A stretch of DNA of 64,000 bases, taken from contig PABI01000119.1 in assembly GCA_002699125.1 (NCBI GenBank), positions 62,001 to 126,000 of the forward strand. Direction: 5' to 3'. This DNA is from Anaerolineaceae bacterium. Its GTDB lineage: Bacteria > Chloroflexota > Anaerolineae > Promineifilales > Promineifilaceae. This document shows, in pieces, positions 1-8,548 of the stretch. A program made the translations under genes and the position numbers. The notes beneath the pieces are model-generated. The model was not told where the DNA came from and made no database searches. It worked only from the letters and a program-made list of their open reading frames with translations. How positions within the stretch are numbered: the first letter of the stretch is position 1; each line of letters starts with the position of its first letter.

Positions 1-662
1 TCCTCGATATGCAGATGCCGGAAATGGATGGCATGATGTTGGCAGCCCAAATTCGCCAGCTGCACGACAAACAATCATTGCCTTTGGTTATGCTCAGCTC
101 CATTGGCGCGCGGGATGAGTTCAAAGAAACGGACTATTTTGCCGCATTTTTGACCAAGCCCGCCAAGCAGCAATCGTTATTTGAAACGTTAACGGCCGTT
201 TTGTCGGATACGGCCGTGCCCCATACAGCACTTCCCCAAAAATTAGAAATAGACCCCAACATGGGCAAAAATCATCCGCTGCGCATCTTGCTGGCCGAAG
301 ACAATCTCGTCAACCAAAAAGTTGCCCTGCGCATCCTTGAACGCATGGGATACCGGGCCGATGTCGCCGGAGACGGGCTAGAAGTTTTAGAATCCTTACA
401 GCGTCAACCGTATGATGTTGTCTTGATGGATGTTCAGATGCCATACATGGATGGCGTAGAAGCCACAGAGCAAATTCACGACATCTGGCCACCAGAAGAG
501 CAGCCAGACGTTATCGCCATGACCGCAAATGCCCTCACCGGGGATCGTGAAAGATATTTGATGGCAGGCATGGACAACTACATCAGCAAACCTGTCCGCA
601 TTCAGGAATTAATGGAAGCACTGGCTGCGGTCACCCCGCTTTCTGCCAAACACAAGAATTGA
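1..662 (+). CDS. Hybrid histidine kinase / multi-receiver protein, C-terminal part
   Basis: The frame is open from the left edge (codons run from base 3), so the N-terminus lies outside the window. What remains is two receiver domains. The first is partial: its phospho-acceptor Asp in L-D-M-Q-M-P is at bases 6-8 and its T-K-P-A lysine follows about 45 residues later. The second is complete, with L-A-E-D-N, acceptor Asp in V-L-M-D-V-Q-M-P and S-K-P near the end. Tandem receivers at a C-terminus are typical of hybrid sensor kinases; the kinase core is not visible and no HPt domain follows. A terminator follows at once. Confidence 0.85.
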   Translation, partial: LDMQMPEMDGMMLAAQIRQLHDKQSLPLVMLSSIGARDEFKETDYFAAFLTKPAKQQSLFETLTAVLSDTAVPHTALPQKLEIDPNMGKNHPLRILLAEDNLVNQKVALRILERMGYRADVAGDGLEVLESLQRQPYDVVLMDVQMPYMDGVEATEQIHDIWPPEEQPDVIAMTANALTGDRERYLMAGMDNYISKPVRIQELMEALAAVTPLSAKHKN

Positions 663-684
663 ACCATTGTGTAATCGGTAAGAA

Positions 685-720
685 AAAAGCGCACCCAATT
701 CTGAGTGCGCTTTTGTTTTT
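685..720. terminator. Intrinsic terminator, probably bidirectional
   Basis: A 10-bp perfect stem (685-694 with 705-714, A-rich on the left and T-rich on the right, GCGCAC/GTGCGC core) is followed by a T run. It lies between the + strand receiver gene and the convergent LysM gene and can serve both. Confidence 0.85.
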
Positions 721-744
721 ATCAAAATAGCTGCTGAAAAATCG

Positions 745-1770
745 TTAACGGCCGGGGATTTCCAGCGTTTGCCCTACATAAATCACATAAGGTGAGGTTA
801 AATTGTTAGCCTCAGCAATGGCCGGCCACGAAACCCCATACTGCAAAGAAATCAGGAAGAGCGTTTCGCCTGGTCTTACAATGTGAGAAAATGCCGGTGA
901 TGGACCAGGAGCATCTACTGGAATTTTCAGCTCGCCACCAACCGAAATCACGTTGGGGTTTACCAGACCATTAGCTTCAGCAATTTGCACCCAGCTAATG
1001 CCAAATTTCAGGCCAATGCGGAACAAATTGTCGCCCGGCTGCACCACATACGTTGTTTCGGTGCCCGGTGAGGGTGTTGGCCCAGGATCCGTGGAGCCCG
1101 GCAGCGTCAAAACCTGGCCGACCCTTAGCACATTGGGGTTGGCTAAATTATTGGCGTTCGCAATGGTCATCCAGGAAATGCCATATTTAAGGCCAATGCG
1201 ATACAGGTTTTCGCCAGCGGCTACGGTATGTGTGGCCGGAATGGTAGCAGCGGTTGTTGTTTCACTGCTGGTTTCCTCGCTCGTTGTCGTATCTGTAGTG
1301 GTTTCTTCTGCGGCGGTGTCATCCGTAGCTGTGTCTTCCGTAGCGGTATCGCCAGTAGTGTCGGTGGTGGTGTCTGTTGTTGCATCGCCAGCACCCCCAC
1401 CAGCCTCGGCGCTGTCATCTGTCGTTGTGTCACCAACATCTGTGGCGGTATCGCCACCTTCGCCACTAGCCGCATCATCCGTTGTCGTGTCACCGGTATC
1501 ACCCGTGGCCGTATCATCGGTCGTTGTATCACCCGCAGCAGCATCACCTGTGGTTGTATCGCCGGTAGTTGTATCACCTGTGGTTGTGTCACCGGTGCCG
1601 TCAGTTGTGCTGTCTGTGCCACCACCAGCGTTGGGATCCTCAGTTTGGCCCGCCTGATCATCCGTCGCGCCATCATCTGAACCGCCGAGCGGCCGTTCAC
1701 AGGCCACAGCAAATAAGCTGAGCAAAATCAATATTGTTAACAAATTTAAGAAACGCCGCTGGGAAACCAT
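745..1770 (-). CDS. LysM-domain lipoprotein with Thr/Asp-rich linker
   Basis: A 341-residue secreted lipoprotein that probably binds peptidoglycan or other GlcNAc polymers. An N-terminal hydrophobic signal is followed by lipobox F-A-V-A-C with the lipidated Cys at about residue 24. Residues ~30-175 are a low-complexity linker of repeated T-T-D/T-G-D units, encoded by short direct repeats. Three LysM domains follow (about 176-225, 240-287, 293-341), each with the Y-R-I-G/L-F-x-I-S and A-x-A-N-N/G-L pattern and ending P-G-S, P-V-D or P-G-R. Multi-LysM lipoproteins of this build are common in Chloroflexota. It is monocistronic and convergent with the upstream receiver gene. Confidence 0.85.
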   Translation of the reverse strand: MVSQRRFLNLLTILILLSLFAVACERPLGGSDDGATDDQAGQTEDPNAGGGTDSTTDGTGDTTTGDTTTGDTTTGDAAAGDTTTDDTATGDTGDTTTDDAASGEGGDTATDVGDTTTDDSAEAGGGAGDATTDTTTDTTGDTATEDTATDDTAAEETTTDTTTSEETSSETTTAATIPATHTVAAGENLYRIGLKYGISWMTIANANNLANPNVLRVGQVLTLPGSTDPGPTPSPGTETTYVVQPGDNLFRIGLKFGISWVQIAEANGLVNPNVISVGGELKIPVDAPGPSPAFSHIVRPGETLFLISLQYGVSWPAIAEANNLTSPYVIYVGQTLEIPGR

Positions 1771-1895
1771 CTCTTACCTCCAAAAAACGGACAATTGACT
1801 CATTTTGTATCGTGTGCGCCTTGAGTACAAATGAGCGGGCTGGTTTTGGAGGCTTTGCCTGAAAACCATCCCTTTACATTAACATAACCAATAAT

Positions 1896-1911
1896 GTGCT
1901 AACTATAGCAC
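1896..1911 (-). promoter_or_regulatory. Inverted repeat GTGCTA-N4-TAGCAC upstream of LysM gene
   Basis: A perfect 6-bp inverted repeat about 125 bp upstream of the LysM gene. On the minus strand it overlaps a TATAGT hexamer that could be a -10 element, so it may be an operator. The rest of the 639-bp divergent region 1771-2409 holds the + strand promoter and leader hairpins listed next; no gene is seen in it. Confidence 0.35.
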
Positions 1912-2117
1912 GTTCCTTGCTTTACGTAAAGTTATTGATCCCTTTTCCCGAGCTTTTCCGCAGTCCAGACCCACCAGGCTTTTTGTAATAGCTCACGCCA
2001 GGATATCTTTAATTGGTCTTCACATTCGTTTTTTGCTTGTGTACACCAGCAGCAATATAGGGCTTTTAATCGGCATGTCTGATTTACGAGGGCTTATGGC
2101 GATGGGTAAGTTGGGTA

Positions 2118-2126
2118 TGATATAAT
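2118..2126 (+). promoter_or_regulatory. Extended -10 promoter (TGA-TATAAT)
   Basis: Perfect TATAAT at 2121-2126, preceded by TG at the extended -10 position. No good -35 is visible, which is usual for extended -10 promoters. Predicted start of transcription is near 2133, some 277 nt before the response regulator at 2410. Confidence 0.55.
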
Positions 2127-2132
2127 CGGCGC

Positions 2133-2256
2133 GTCGTTGAAAAAACTGACGGACCGGCCGCTTGAAGGTCCGCTGTGGGAAAGTATGTCACAATTTATTT
2201 ATGATGACAGTTTACGTTACATGACAGCAAAGATCTGCTGTTTACAGCTGTTTTTA
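2133..2256 (+). ncRNA. Structured leader or small RNA candidate
   Basis: The stretch after the extended -10 promoter can form a CGGACC/GGTCCG hairpin (2150-2155 with 2167-2172) and then an ACAGCA/TGCTGT hairpin (2224-2229 with 2236-2241). A T run follows at about 2251-2255. This could be a ~120-nt small RNA, or an attenuated 5' leader of the regulator at 2410. Only structure supports it; no known RNA family is recognised. Confidence 0.25.
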
Positions 2257-2409
2257 TCCCATCTTCAAGCGAATGACACTTAATAACGTGTGTAAGGATT
2301 TACTCTTACGCTACTTATCAATACGGTATTATCCTCCTTGCATTTTTTAAGCAAAGCCGTTGGGGATCGGGAGTAACGGCCGTATCAATCATTTCAAGAA
2401 GCTAAATTT

Positions 2410-3924
2410 ATGAGCGGTGAGTTCATTCTAATAATCGACGACAGTCGAGAAATAGTAAAACATCTAAGTGAAACTGTTTTGCCTTCGTTTGGGTATCACA
2501 CACTGCATGCCTACGACGGTCAATCCGGCCTGGATAGCATTCGTGAAAACGAGCCGGACCTGGTAATGCTGGATTTCAATTTGCCGCAGATGACCGGATT
2601 GGACGTGCTGCAACAAATGGCCCAGGAATCGCTAAAAACCCCTGTGGTTTTGATGACAGGGTACGGTTCCGAATTAAGTGCCATTGAAGCGTTTCGCCTG
2701 GGAGCCAAAGATTATCTCATCAAGCCGTTTACTGTTGATGAAATTGTGGAAACCATAGATCGAGCGCTGGTTGAAACCAGGCTCCTGCACGACAAGGCGG
2801 AGCTGGCGGAAGAAATTCGCCGGCTGAAGGTAGAGATGAGCCGCCAAAACAATGAGATGCGCACGCTCTCTAACATTGGCAAGGCGATTACTTCTTTACT
2901 GAGTGTGGATGAAGTTTTGCAGCGCGTTTTGGAAGCAGCCACCTATTTAACCAACGCGGAAGAAAGCACCATTTGGCTGCCGGATGACGCAGGCACCTAT
3001 TTACGGCCGTACGACCGGCAAACGCCGCTGCAAAGCGAAAACAAAAACCACGCCGTCTCCATCGCAACTTCCTTACCTGGGGAAGTAATGCAGTCAGGAC
3101 GGCCGTTGCGCCAATCGAACATGTCTGGCGAAGGCATCAAGATAAAATCGGGCTGCTTTGCCCACGCCGTTTTATACGTGCCTTTGCAGCTGCGCGGCAT
3201 TAGCCTGGGCGTTTTGGGCGTGAGCAACCGCTCTGCCTATCGCGCCTTTAGCAAGCAAGATGAATTTTTGCTCTCCTTTCTGGCGGACTACGCCGCCATT
3301 GCCCTGGAAAATGCCCGCGTTTTCCAGGCCGCTGATCAGGCATTAACCGCCCGCCTGGAAGAACTAAACACCCTCATCCACATCACCCAAACCATCACCG
3401 CTTCTCTGGACCTGGATGAAGTGATCCATCTCACCATTCAGCAGGTGCACGACAGTTGGCACATTGAAGCGTCGTCACTCTGGCTGCTGGACGAAGAGAC
3501 CCAGATGCTGCGAGTGCTGACCAACGTGGGCACGGCCGTTGATGAGCTGGAAAAATTAGAACTGAATCTTGACCAGGGCATTGTGGGCAAAGTAGTAAAA
3601 AGCGGCAAGCCAATTTACACCAACGACGTTGCCGGTTATGAAGATCATTTCCGGGAAGCAGATGAGAAAACAGGCTTCGAAACGCGCTCTCTGCTTTGTG
3701 TCCCGCTCATTTTTCGCGGACAAGTTGTGGGTGCCATGCAGCTGCTCAACAAAAAAGACGGGGATTTTGGCGAAATGGATTTGGAACGCGCCCGCGCCAT
3801 TGCTGCTGCCATCGCCATCGCCGTGAGCAACGCCCTGCTGTTTGATGAAGCCGAATCGCGTAAACGACTATTGGAAAATGCCCTGCACCAGCTGGATAAT
3901 GTAGCCAACTCCAAACTTTCCTGA
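2410..3924 (+). CDS. Response regulator with two GAF domains (REC-GAF-GAF)
   Basis: A 504-residue cytoplasmic signalling protein. The N-terminal receiver (~5-120) has I-I-D-D-S, acceptor Asp55 in V-M-L-D-F-N and I-K-P. A charged coiled coil (~120-150) leads to GAF1 (~150-305) and GAF2 (~325-485), each with the L-E-N-A-R-V or V-S-N-A-L-L ending helix typical of GAF. There is no DNA-binding, kinase, GGDEF or phosphatase domain, so output must pass through a partner. Its TGA shares one base with the ATG of the next gene, showing translational coupling. The start is ATG at 2410 with only a weak A/G-rich ribosome site. Confidence 0.8.
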   Translation: MSGEFILIIDDSREIVKHLSETVLPSFGYHTLHAYDGQSGLDSIRENEPDLVMLDFNLPQMTGLDVLQQMAQESLKTPVVLMTGYGSELSAIEAFRLGAKDYLIKPFTVDEIVETIDRALVETRLLHDKAELAEEIRRLKVEMSRQNNEMRTLSNIGKAITSLLSVDEVLQRVLEAATYLTNAEESTIWLPDDAGTYLRPYDRQTPLQSENKNHAVSIATSLPGEVMQSGRPLRQSNMSGEGIKIKSGCFAHAVLYVPLQLRGISLGVLGVSNRSAYRAFSKQDEFLLSFLADYAAIALENARVFQAADQALTARLEELNTLIHITQTITASLDLDEVIHLTIQQVHDSWHIEASSLWLLDEETQMLRVLTNVGTAVDELEKLELNLDQGIVGKVVKSGKPIYTNDVAGYEDHFREADEKTGFETRSLLCVPLIFRGQVVGAMQLLNKKDGDFGEMDLERARAIAAAIAIAVSNALLFDEAESRKRLLENALHQLDNVANSKLS

Positions 3925-4943
3925 TGCGTCTCCCCCATCCCCTGCTGCAACCTGTTCGTAAGCTGCATGATCATATTCGCACGGCCGTTGTTGCCGCTTG
4001 CGAACAAGCCTCGTTAGAGAGCCTGTCAACCATCGCCGAAGAGTCTGAAGGTGACACGATTTATGCCGTGGATCGCGTTAGCGAAGCCGTGCTGATCGAT
4101 TTTTTTCGTCGCGAGGTGGCTTCCCGCTTTCCTATCGTGCTCATTGCCGAAGGGCTGCCGGGTGGTCAGGTTGTTTTACCGGAAGGGGCTGCGGCAGAAA
4201 CGGCCGTCTGGCGCATCATCGTAGATCCCATCGACGGCACGCGCGGGCTGATGTACCAAAAACGGAGCGGTTGGATTTTAACGGCCGTTGCCCCCAACCG
4301 TGGGCCGCAAACCAGCTTGCAAGATATTGAACTGGCTGTGCAAACAGAGATTCCGCTGGTGAAGCAGCATCTGTCTGATGCGGTGTGGGCCGTGCGCGGG
4401 CAAGGCGTGGCGGCGGTGCGCTATAATCGACTCACGCAAACCGAAACGGCACTGCCGCTGCAGCCGTCTCGCGCCACCACTATTGCCCACGGCTTCGCCA
4501 TGATTTCTCGCTTCTTCCCTGGGGCGCGGGCAGAACTGGCGGCCATTGACGAAGAGATCGTGCTGGGCGCGCTAGGGCCGGTGCAGCCGGGCAAGGCGCA
4601 CTGTTTTGAAGACCAATATATTTGCAGCGGTGGGCAGCTGTATGAGTTGATGTCGGGGCGGGATCGGTTTGTGGCAGATTTACGGCCGTACATGGAACCA
4701 CTGCTTGCGCAGCAAAATCTAGCCCTGGGCATCTGCTGCCATCCGTACGACATCTGCACCGAACTCATCGCCCGCGAGCTCGGCGTCATCATTACTGACG
4801 GTGCGGGACAGCCGCTTAACTGCCCGTTAGATGCCCACACTGACGTCGGTTGGGTCGGCTACGCCAACGGCCACATCCAGCAGCAAATCCAGCCGCTGCT
4901 GCAAAAAGCGCTGCGCCATCGCCGGCTGCTCCCGCCTGAATGA
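3924..4943 (+). CDS. Inositol monophosphatase-like (FIG superfamily) protein
   Basis: A 339-residue predicted Mg2+-dependent phosphatase of the inositol monophosphatase/FBPase fold. The metal-binding signature D-P-I-D-G-T-R-G is present near residue 103, with the upstream acidic residue in I-A-E-G-L. The later W-D-x-A motif is not canonical; the C-terminal region has Y-D-I-C-T-E-L-I and I-T-D-G-A-G instead. Overlap by one base with the REC-GAF-GAF gene implies co-expression, so the substrate may be a signalling or osmolyte phosphate; this is inference. Substrate cannot be read from sequence. Confidence 0.7.
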   Translation: MRLPHPLLQPVRKLHDHIRTAVVAACEQASLESLSTIAEESEGDTIYAVDRVSEAVLIDFFRREVASRFPIVLIAEGLPGGQVVLPEGAAAETAVWRIIVDPIDGTRGLMYQKRSGWILTAVAPNRGPQTSLQDIELAVQTEIPLVKQHLSDAVWAVRGQGVAAVRYNRLTQTETALPLQPSRATTIAHGFAMISRFFPGARAELAAIDEEIVLGALGPVQPGKAHCFEDQYICSGGQLYELMSGRDRFVADLRPYMEPLLAQQNLALGICCHPYDICTELIARELGVIITDGAGQPLNCPLDAHTDVGWVGYANGHIQQQIQPLLQKALRHRRLLPPE

Positions 4944-5058
4944 CGTTTGACCCTACAATGTCATGACACACCACAGATGACAAGTGGACACCAGACCGCT
5001 TAACCTACACAACGGTTGCGTGAAGCAAAAATCAAAATTTTTGGAGGCAAACACCAGA

Positions 5059-5370
5059 ATGAATTTACAATCTTTTTTTATCGGCCTGGCGATAGGGCTC
5101 GCCAGTGCCATCATTGGGGCGATTGTTGAATACCTCATTGTGCGCCAGCGGGGAGACCGCGAAGCAGAACGACTGCCAGGCTGTATGCTCCTCGTGTCTG
5201 GCGGATTGGGCGGTACCGGGCTGCTTGTGATTGGCTTCTCGCTCATCACCTCGGGCGAAGTGGTACGGATGCTTATCACCGGACTGGGCGTGGGGACTGG
5301 TTTTTTTGGCGGCTTCGTTTTGATGATGCTCGCCTGGTTTTTACTCAATCGTTCTCCAGAAAACAGCTGA
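5059..5370 (+). CDS. Small integral membrane protein
   Basis: About 103 residues with three hydrophobic segments (F-I-G-L-A-I-G-L, L-L-V-S-G-G-L-G-G-T and a C-terminal G-F-F-G-G-F-V-L-M-M-L-A). I chose ATG 5059 rather than the in-frame GTG at 4984 because GGAGG sits at 5043-5047, correctly spaced. Function unknown. An imperfect hairpin of about 7 bp at 5371-5392 may end the transcript before the convergent gene. Confidence 0.6.
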   Translation: MNLQSFFIGLAIGLASAIIGAIVEYLIVRQRGDREAERLPGCMLLVSGGLGGTGLLVIGFSLITSGEVVRMLITGLGVGTGFFGGFVLMMLAWFLLNRSPENS

Positions 5371-5418
5371 GCAAATCACAAAAGGATTTTGCATTACAAA
5401 GCACTGTATCTGTTGACT

Positions 5419-6000
5419 CTAGCGCAACGCCGCCAGAGCATTTACAACCCGATCAACTTCATCGGCTGTATTGTAATGGACAAAGCCAATGCGCACCAGC
5501 CCACCTTGTTCCATAAGGCCTAATCGCTCCATCACCGCCACAGCATAATAATGACCATGCCACACAAATATCCCCTGGTCACCCAATTGCGTGGCCACCG
5601 CCTCAGCTGACATTCCCGCCAGGCTGACGGCAAACGTCGGCGTACGCTCAGCTAATCGTTCTACATCGGTGATGCCATACACACGCAGCCCGGTCACCTG
5701 CGTGGCTCCCATTAAAAAGCGCTGGCTCAAGGACATCTCATACGCTTTAATGTGCTGCATGGCCTGCACCAACCGCTCCCGGCGCGGGCCTGTTTCACCC
5801 CCAAGGGATGCCAGATAATCGACAGCGGCCGTAACCCCTGCCAGACTTTCAAAACTTTGCGTGCCGGTCTCCCATTTACCCGCTGGTTTGGCCGGAGCCG
5901 GGCGCACTTTGTAAGCCATCAGGCTGTCTAGCAGCTCATATTTGCCGTACAAAATGCCCGTGTGAGGACCAAAATATTTATAAGATGAGACAGAATTTTG
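5419..6000 (-). pseudogene. Truncated class V aminotransferase (C-terminal half of neighbour's paralogue)
   Basis: The frame encodes a clear paralogue of the next gene's C-terminal half: matching segments include Y-K-Y-F-G-P-H-T-G, Y-G-K-Y-E-L-L-D, A-Y-K-V-R-P and W-H-G-H-Y-Y-A-V-A-V-M-E-R-L. Homology begins around 5997, right at the PLP-lysine motif, and a TGA in the same frame lies at 6007-6009. The only possible start is a TTG inside the homologous region. The substrate domain survives but the N-terminal half of the PLP fold is gone, so it is almost certainly a remnant of a tandem duplication. Confidence 0.8.
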
Positions 6001-6111
6001 AGGAGGTCATCGTCGTTTCCGGCCGGATGTTTATCCGTGAAGAGCTGTCACGAGAACTGTTTTCCTACGCTTTGTATTCTTGTAAGGCAGACGCATAAAT
6101 GAGCTGGAAAC

Positions 6112-7359
6112 CTACTTGGCCAGGGCTGCCAGGGCAGCCAAAACGCGGTCCACTTCTTCATGCGTGTTGTAATGGACGAACCCAATCCGCACCAATCCGC
6201 CCTTCTCTTGCAGCCCCAGCCGTTCCATAACAGCCACCGCATAGTAATCGCCATGCCAGACGAATATGCCTTCTTCACCCAATTTCGTAGCAACTTCCTT
6301 TGGCGTGTAACCTTCCAGGCTAACGGCAAAAGTCGGCGTCCGGTTTTCAAGATTTTCAATATCTGTAATGCCGTACACGCGCAGGCCGGCGATTTGCGTC
6401 GCTCCGGTAAGAAAATGTTCACTCAAAGCCATTTCATGCTGCTTAATTGATGCCATAGCACGCACCAACCGTTCCCGACGCGTGCCATCACTATCACCGA
6501 TGGAAGCAATGTAATCGATGGCAGCCGTAACACCGGCCTGACTTTCAAAACTTTGCGTGCCTGTTTCCCATTTACCAGGGGGTATATTGGAAGCGGGGCG
6601 AACCTTATAGGCGGTTAACTTATCTAAAAGCTCGTATTTGCCGTAGAGGACGCCTACATGGTGGCCAAAGAATTTATAGACAGAAGCCACTAGAAAATCA
6701 CAGTCAAGCTCCTGAACATCGATCAACCCATGAGGTGCATAATGAACAGAATCCACATAGGCCAGAGCCCCTACTTCATGAATCATGTCCACAGCCCGTT
6801 TAATGTCGGTAATGGAGCCAACGGCATTGGAGGCAAAGGTGATTGCCACGAGGCGCGTTTTTTCATTTAACAAACTGGGTAGAGAGTCCAAACGCAGGGT
6901 GCAATCAGTTGGGTCAAAGTCCAGCCAATGCACGGTTACACCTTTGGCCTCAGCTGCCAAGAGCCAGGGAGAAATGTTGGCATCATGATCTAGGCGCGTA
7001 ACGACAATTTCATCACCCGGCTGCCAGGTACGGGCAATCGCGCGACTCATGCTAAAGGTGAGGCTGGTCATGTTTTGGCCAAAGACGATTTCCTCGGGAC
7101 GGCGCGCATTGTAGAAATCCATCATAGCCTGCCGGGCCGCGCTAGTTATTTCATCTGAAAAATGGCTGGTAAGGAAGGGGCCGCCTGAATTGCTGCCCCC
7201 GTGGCTCAGATAGCCACTTGTAGCGTCGATCACGCTTTGAGGTACCTGAGTGCCGCCGGGGCCGTCGAGATAGACGGCCTTTTCACCACCAACTTCTAAC
7301 TGAAGCGCCGGAAACTGGGCGCGTAAAGGAATAGGATCAAGAGTGGTTTTTGTTTTCAT
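6112..7359 (-). CDS. Class V aminotransferase, cysteine desulfurase-like (VC1184-type)
   Basis: A 415-residue PLP enzyme of the NifS/CsdA fold, resembling the cysteine desulfurase-like VC1184 subfamily. Seen: L-R-A-Q-F-P-A-L near the start, D-G-P-G-G-T, N-M-T-S-L-T-F, D-H-D-A-N-I-S-P-W, D-S-V-H-Y-A-P-H and the PLP lysine in V-Y-K-F-F-G. The active-site Cys loop of true desulfurases is not evident, so transaminase, lyase or desulfurase activity is undecided. I start at ATG 7359 rather than 29 codons upstream, because family homology begins there and a -10 element sits nine bases before it. Confidence 0.75.
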   Translation of the reverse strand: MKTKTTLDPIPLRAQFPALQLEVGGEKAVYLDGPGGTQVPQSVIDATSGYLSHGGSNSGGPFLTSHFSDEITSAARQAMMDFYNARRPEEIVFGQNMTSLTFSMSRAIARTWQPGDEIVVTRLDHDANISPWLLAAEAKGVTVHWLDFDPTDCTLRLDSLPSLLNEKTRLVAITFASNAVGSITDIKRAVDMIHEVGALAYVDSVHYAPHGLIDVQELDCDFLVASVYKFFGHHVGVLYGKYELLDKLTAYKVRPASNIPPGKWETGTQSFESQAGVTAAIDYIASIGDSDGTRRERLVRAMASIKQHEMALSEHFLTGATQIAGLRVYGITDIENLENRTPTFAVSLEGYTPKEVATKLGEEGIFVWHGDYYAVAVMERLGLQEKGGLVRIGFVHYNTHEEVDRVLAALAALAK

Positions 7360-7368
7360 AGTGGTCGA

Positions 7369-7374
7369 ATTATA
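7369..7374 (-). promoter_or_regulatory. TATAAT -10 directly before start codon (leaderless)
   Basis: A perfect TATAAT on the minus strand ends nine bases before the ATG at 7359, and no Shine-Dalgarno sequence is present. TCGTCA at 7391-7396, with a 16-bp spacer, could be the -35. Transcription would begin at or next to the ATG. Confidence 0.5.
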
Positions 7375-7486
7375 GCAGTTACCAAGAGCCTGACGATATG
7401 TGGGTAGAAGATATCTCCAGCCAAGATTACTCAATTCGTCAATCATTTTTTCGACCGTGATTCAATTGGCGTAGCAATCTCATATT

Positions 7487-7560
7487 CGGGGCATGGCGCA
7501 GTTTGGCAGCGCGCTTGGTTCGGGTCGAAGTGATCGTGGGTTCAGATCCAGTAGCCCTGA
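7487..7560 (+). tRNA. tRNA-Pro(CGG)-like, probably decayed
   Basis: A 74-nt cloverleaf can be drawn: acceptor 7487-7493/7553-7559, D arm GCGC/GCGC (7496-7499/7509-7512), anticodon loop TTCGGGT with CGG at 7521-7523, T arm 7536-7552. The layout and the start CGGGG-x-x-TGGCGCAG match bacterial tRNA-Pro. However, there are mismatches at 7:66 (A:A), 30:40 (G:G) and 51:63 (G:A), the invariant A58 of the T loop is G, and the 3' end is ACCG rather than ACCA. It is either a divergent tRNA or a pseudogene. The rest of 7447-7701 holds no gene I can see. Confidence 0.55.
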
Positions 7561-7701
7561 CCGTAGTTTCTAATGTGATCCATCCCGCACTTCCATGAAA
7601 ATACTCTATCTTTTCTTGCCTTACTATTCTTTTCTATTTTTATGCTCAAGGTAACCCAAATTGGGAGGATTTGCTGGACATGTAAGATGCTTCCACAAAG
7701 A

Positions 7702-8112
7702 TTATGCACCATCTCTAGTTACAACGCGATTCCAAACATGAAGAGCAAAGAAAAGAATTGCGCCAACTTCGACGACTCGCCCACCCAATAGAACCCCTGG
7801 CCCTGCGTGGAAAGTTGTTCCGGCTACTACCAACCAAATACCAAAATTAAGGAGAATAAAAGCAATGTAAGCCAGTAATGCTCTAGGCCGGCGCGGTTTT
7901 TTCCAGTAACGAGGTAAAATCCAGAAGGCGACGCCCATTGTTAGTTGTACAGTCCACCCCATAAGCAAAAACTCGATGTGGGTTGGCAGCCAGCCCCACA
8001 AAGCAGGATGCAAAGGTATGCCCTTGTGGGTTAACAGCAGTGCTCCCACAGTAAACCCTAGTAGAAGATAGATCAGAGCAGTATGGATGAGCCATTGGCT
8101 GAGATGAGGCAT
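7702..8112 (-). CDS. Four-helix membrane protein with heme-copper-like His motif (a)
   Basis: A 136-residue inner-membrane protein with four predicted helices. The second carries P-T-H-I-E-F-L-L-M-G-W followed by G-V-A-F-W-I-L-P-R, a pattern like the heme-ligand helix plus 'GxxYxxxP' turn of short heme-copper oxidase or NO reductase large subunits. It is far too short to be an oxidase. It is the last gene of a ten-gene operon and a diverged paralogue of the next protein. Heme binding is inferred from the conserved His; function unknown. Confidence 0.6.
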   Translation of the reverse strand: MPHLSQWLIHTALIYLLLGFTVGALLLTHKGIPLHPALWGWLPTHIEFLLMGWTVQLTMGVAFWILPRYWKKPRRPRALLAYIAFILLNFGIWLVVAGTTFHAGPGVLLGGRVVEVGAILFFALHVWNRVVTRDGA

Positions 8113-8113
8113 T

Positions 8114-8545
8114 TTACTCTCCGCGGTATTTTTCTTTCACCCGTGGCCAGGCCAGATAAACAAAAAGGACGGCTGCTAACCATTGCAGCAGGGCAGAAAC
8201 TGCCAACAGCCAGCCATACCCCGCTTCAGGGGAAGTACTGGTCAGGGGTTCCCCGATCACACGTAACAACAAACCTACATTCAAAAACGTGTAGCTAACC
8301 CAACCAATTTGTTCATTGCCTCGCGGTCTAGCTCGGGTGATGATGGGAAACATCCAGTAGATGACGCCAAAGATCATCTGGGTTACCCAGCCCACGAGGA
8401 AGAGGTGAAAGTAGGCAGGATTCATATATCTTACAAATGAGGGCAGATTGATGGTGTTGGGCAAAGCCAACAGTACTGCCAGCACCAAAGCTGCAACCAG
8501 ATAGGTAAGTGCCGACTTTATATACCAACGGGTGAGAAGTGGCAT
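8114..8545 (-). CDS. Four-helix membrane protein with heme-copper-like His motif (b)
   Basis: A 143-residue, four-helix paralogue of the 7702-8112 protein, one base away. The motif reads A-Y-F-H-L-F-L-V-G-W-V-T-Q-M-I-F-G-V-I-Y-W-M-F-P, i.e. a helix with one His, G-W and Y-W-x-F-P. AAGGAA sits at ribosome-site spacing before the ATG. Two such halves side by side could form a heterodimeric heme protein; that is inference. Confidence 0.6.
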   Translation of the reverse strand: MPLLTRWYIKSALTYLVAALVLAVLLALPNTINLPSFVRYMNPAYFHLFLVGWVTQMIFGVIYWMFPIITRARPRGNEQIGWVSYTFLNVGLLLRVIGEPLTSTSPEAGYGWLLAVSALLQWLAAVLFVYLAWPRVKEKYRGE

Positions 8546-8548
8546 ATG

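Noticed and set aside
953..1657. A 234-codon open frame opposite the LysM gene
   Set aside because: It is Val/Ser-only low-complexity sequence produced by the repeated Thr/Asp codons on the other strand; the LysM lipoprotein has signal peptide and domains.
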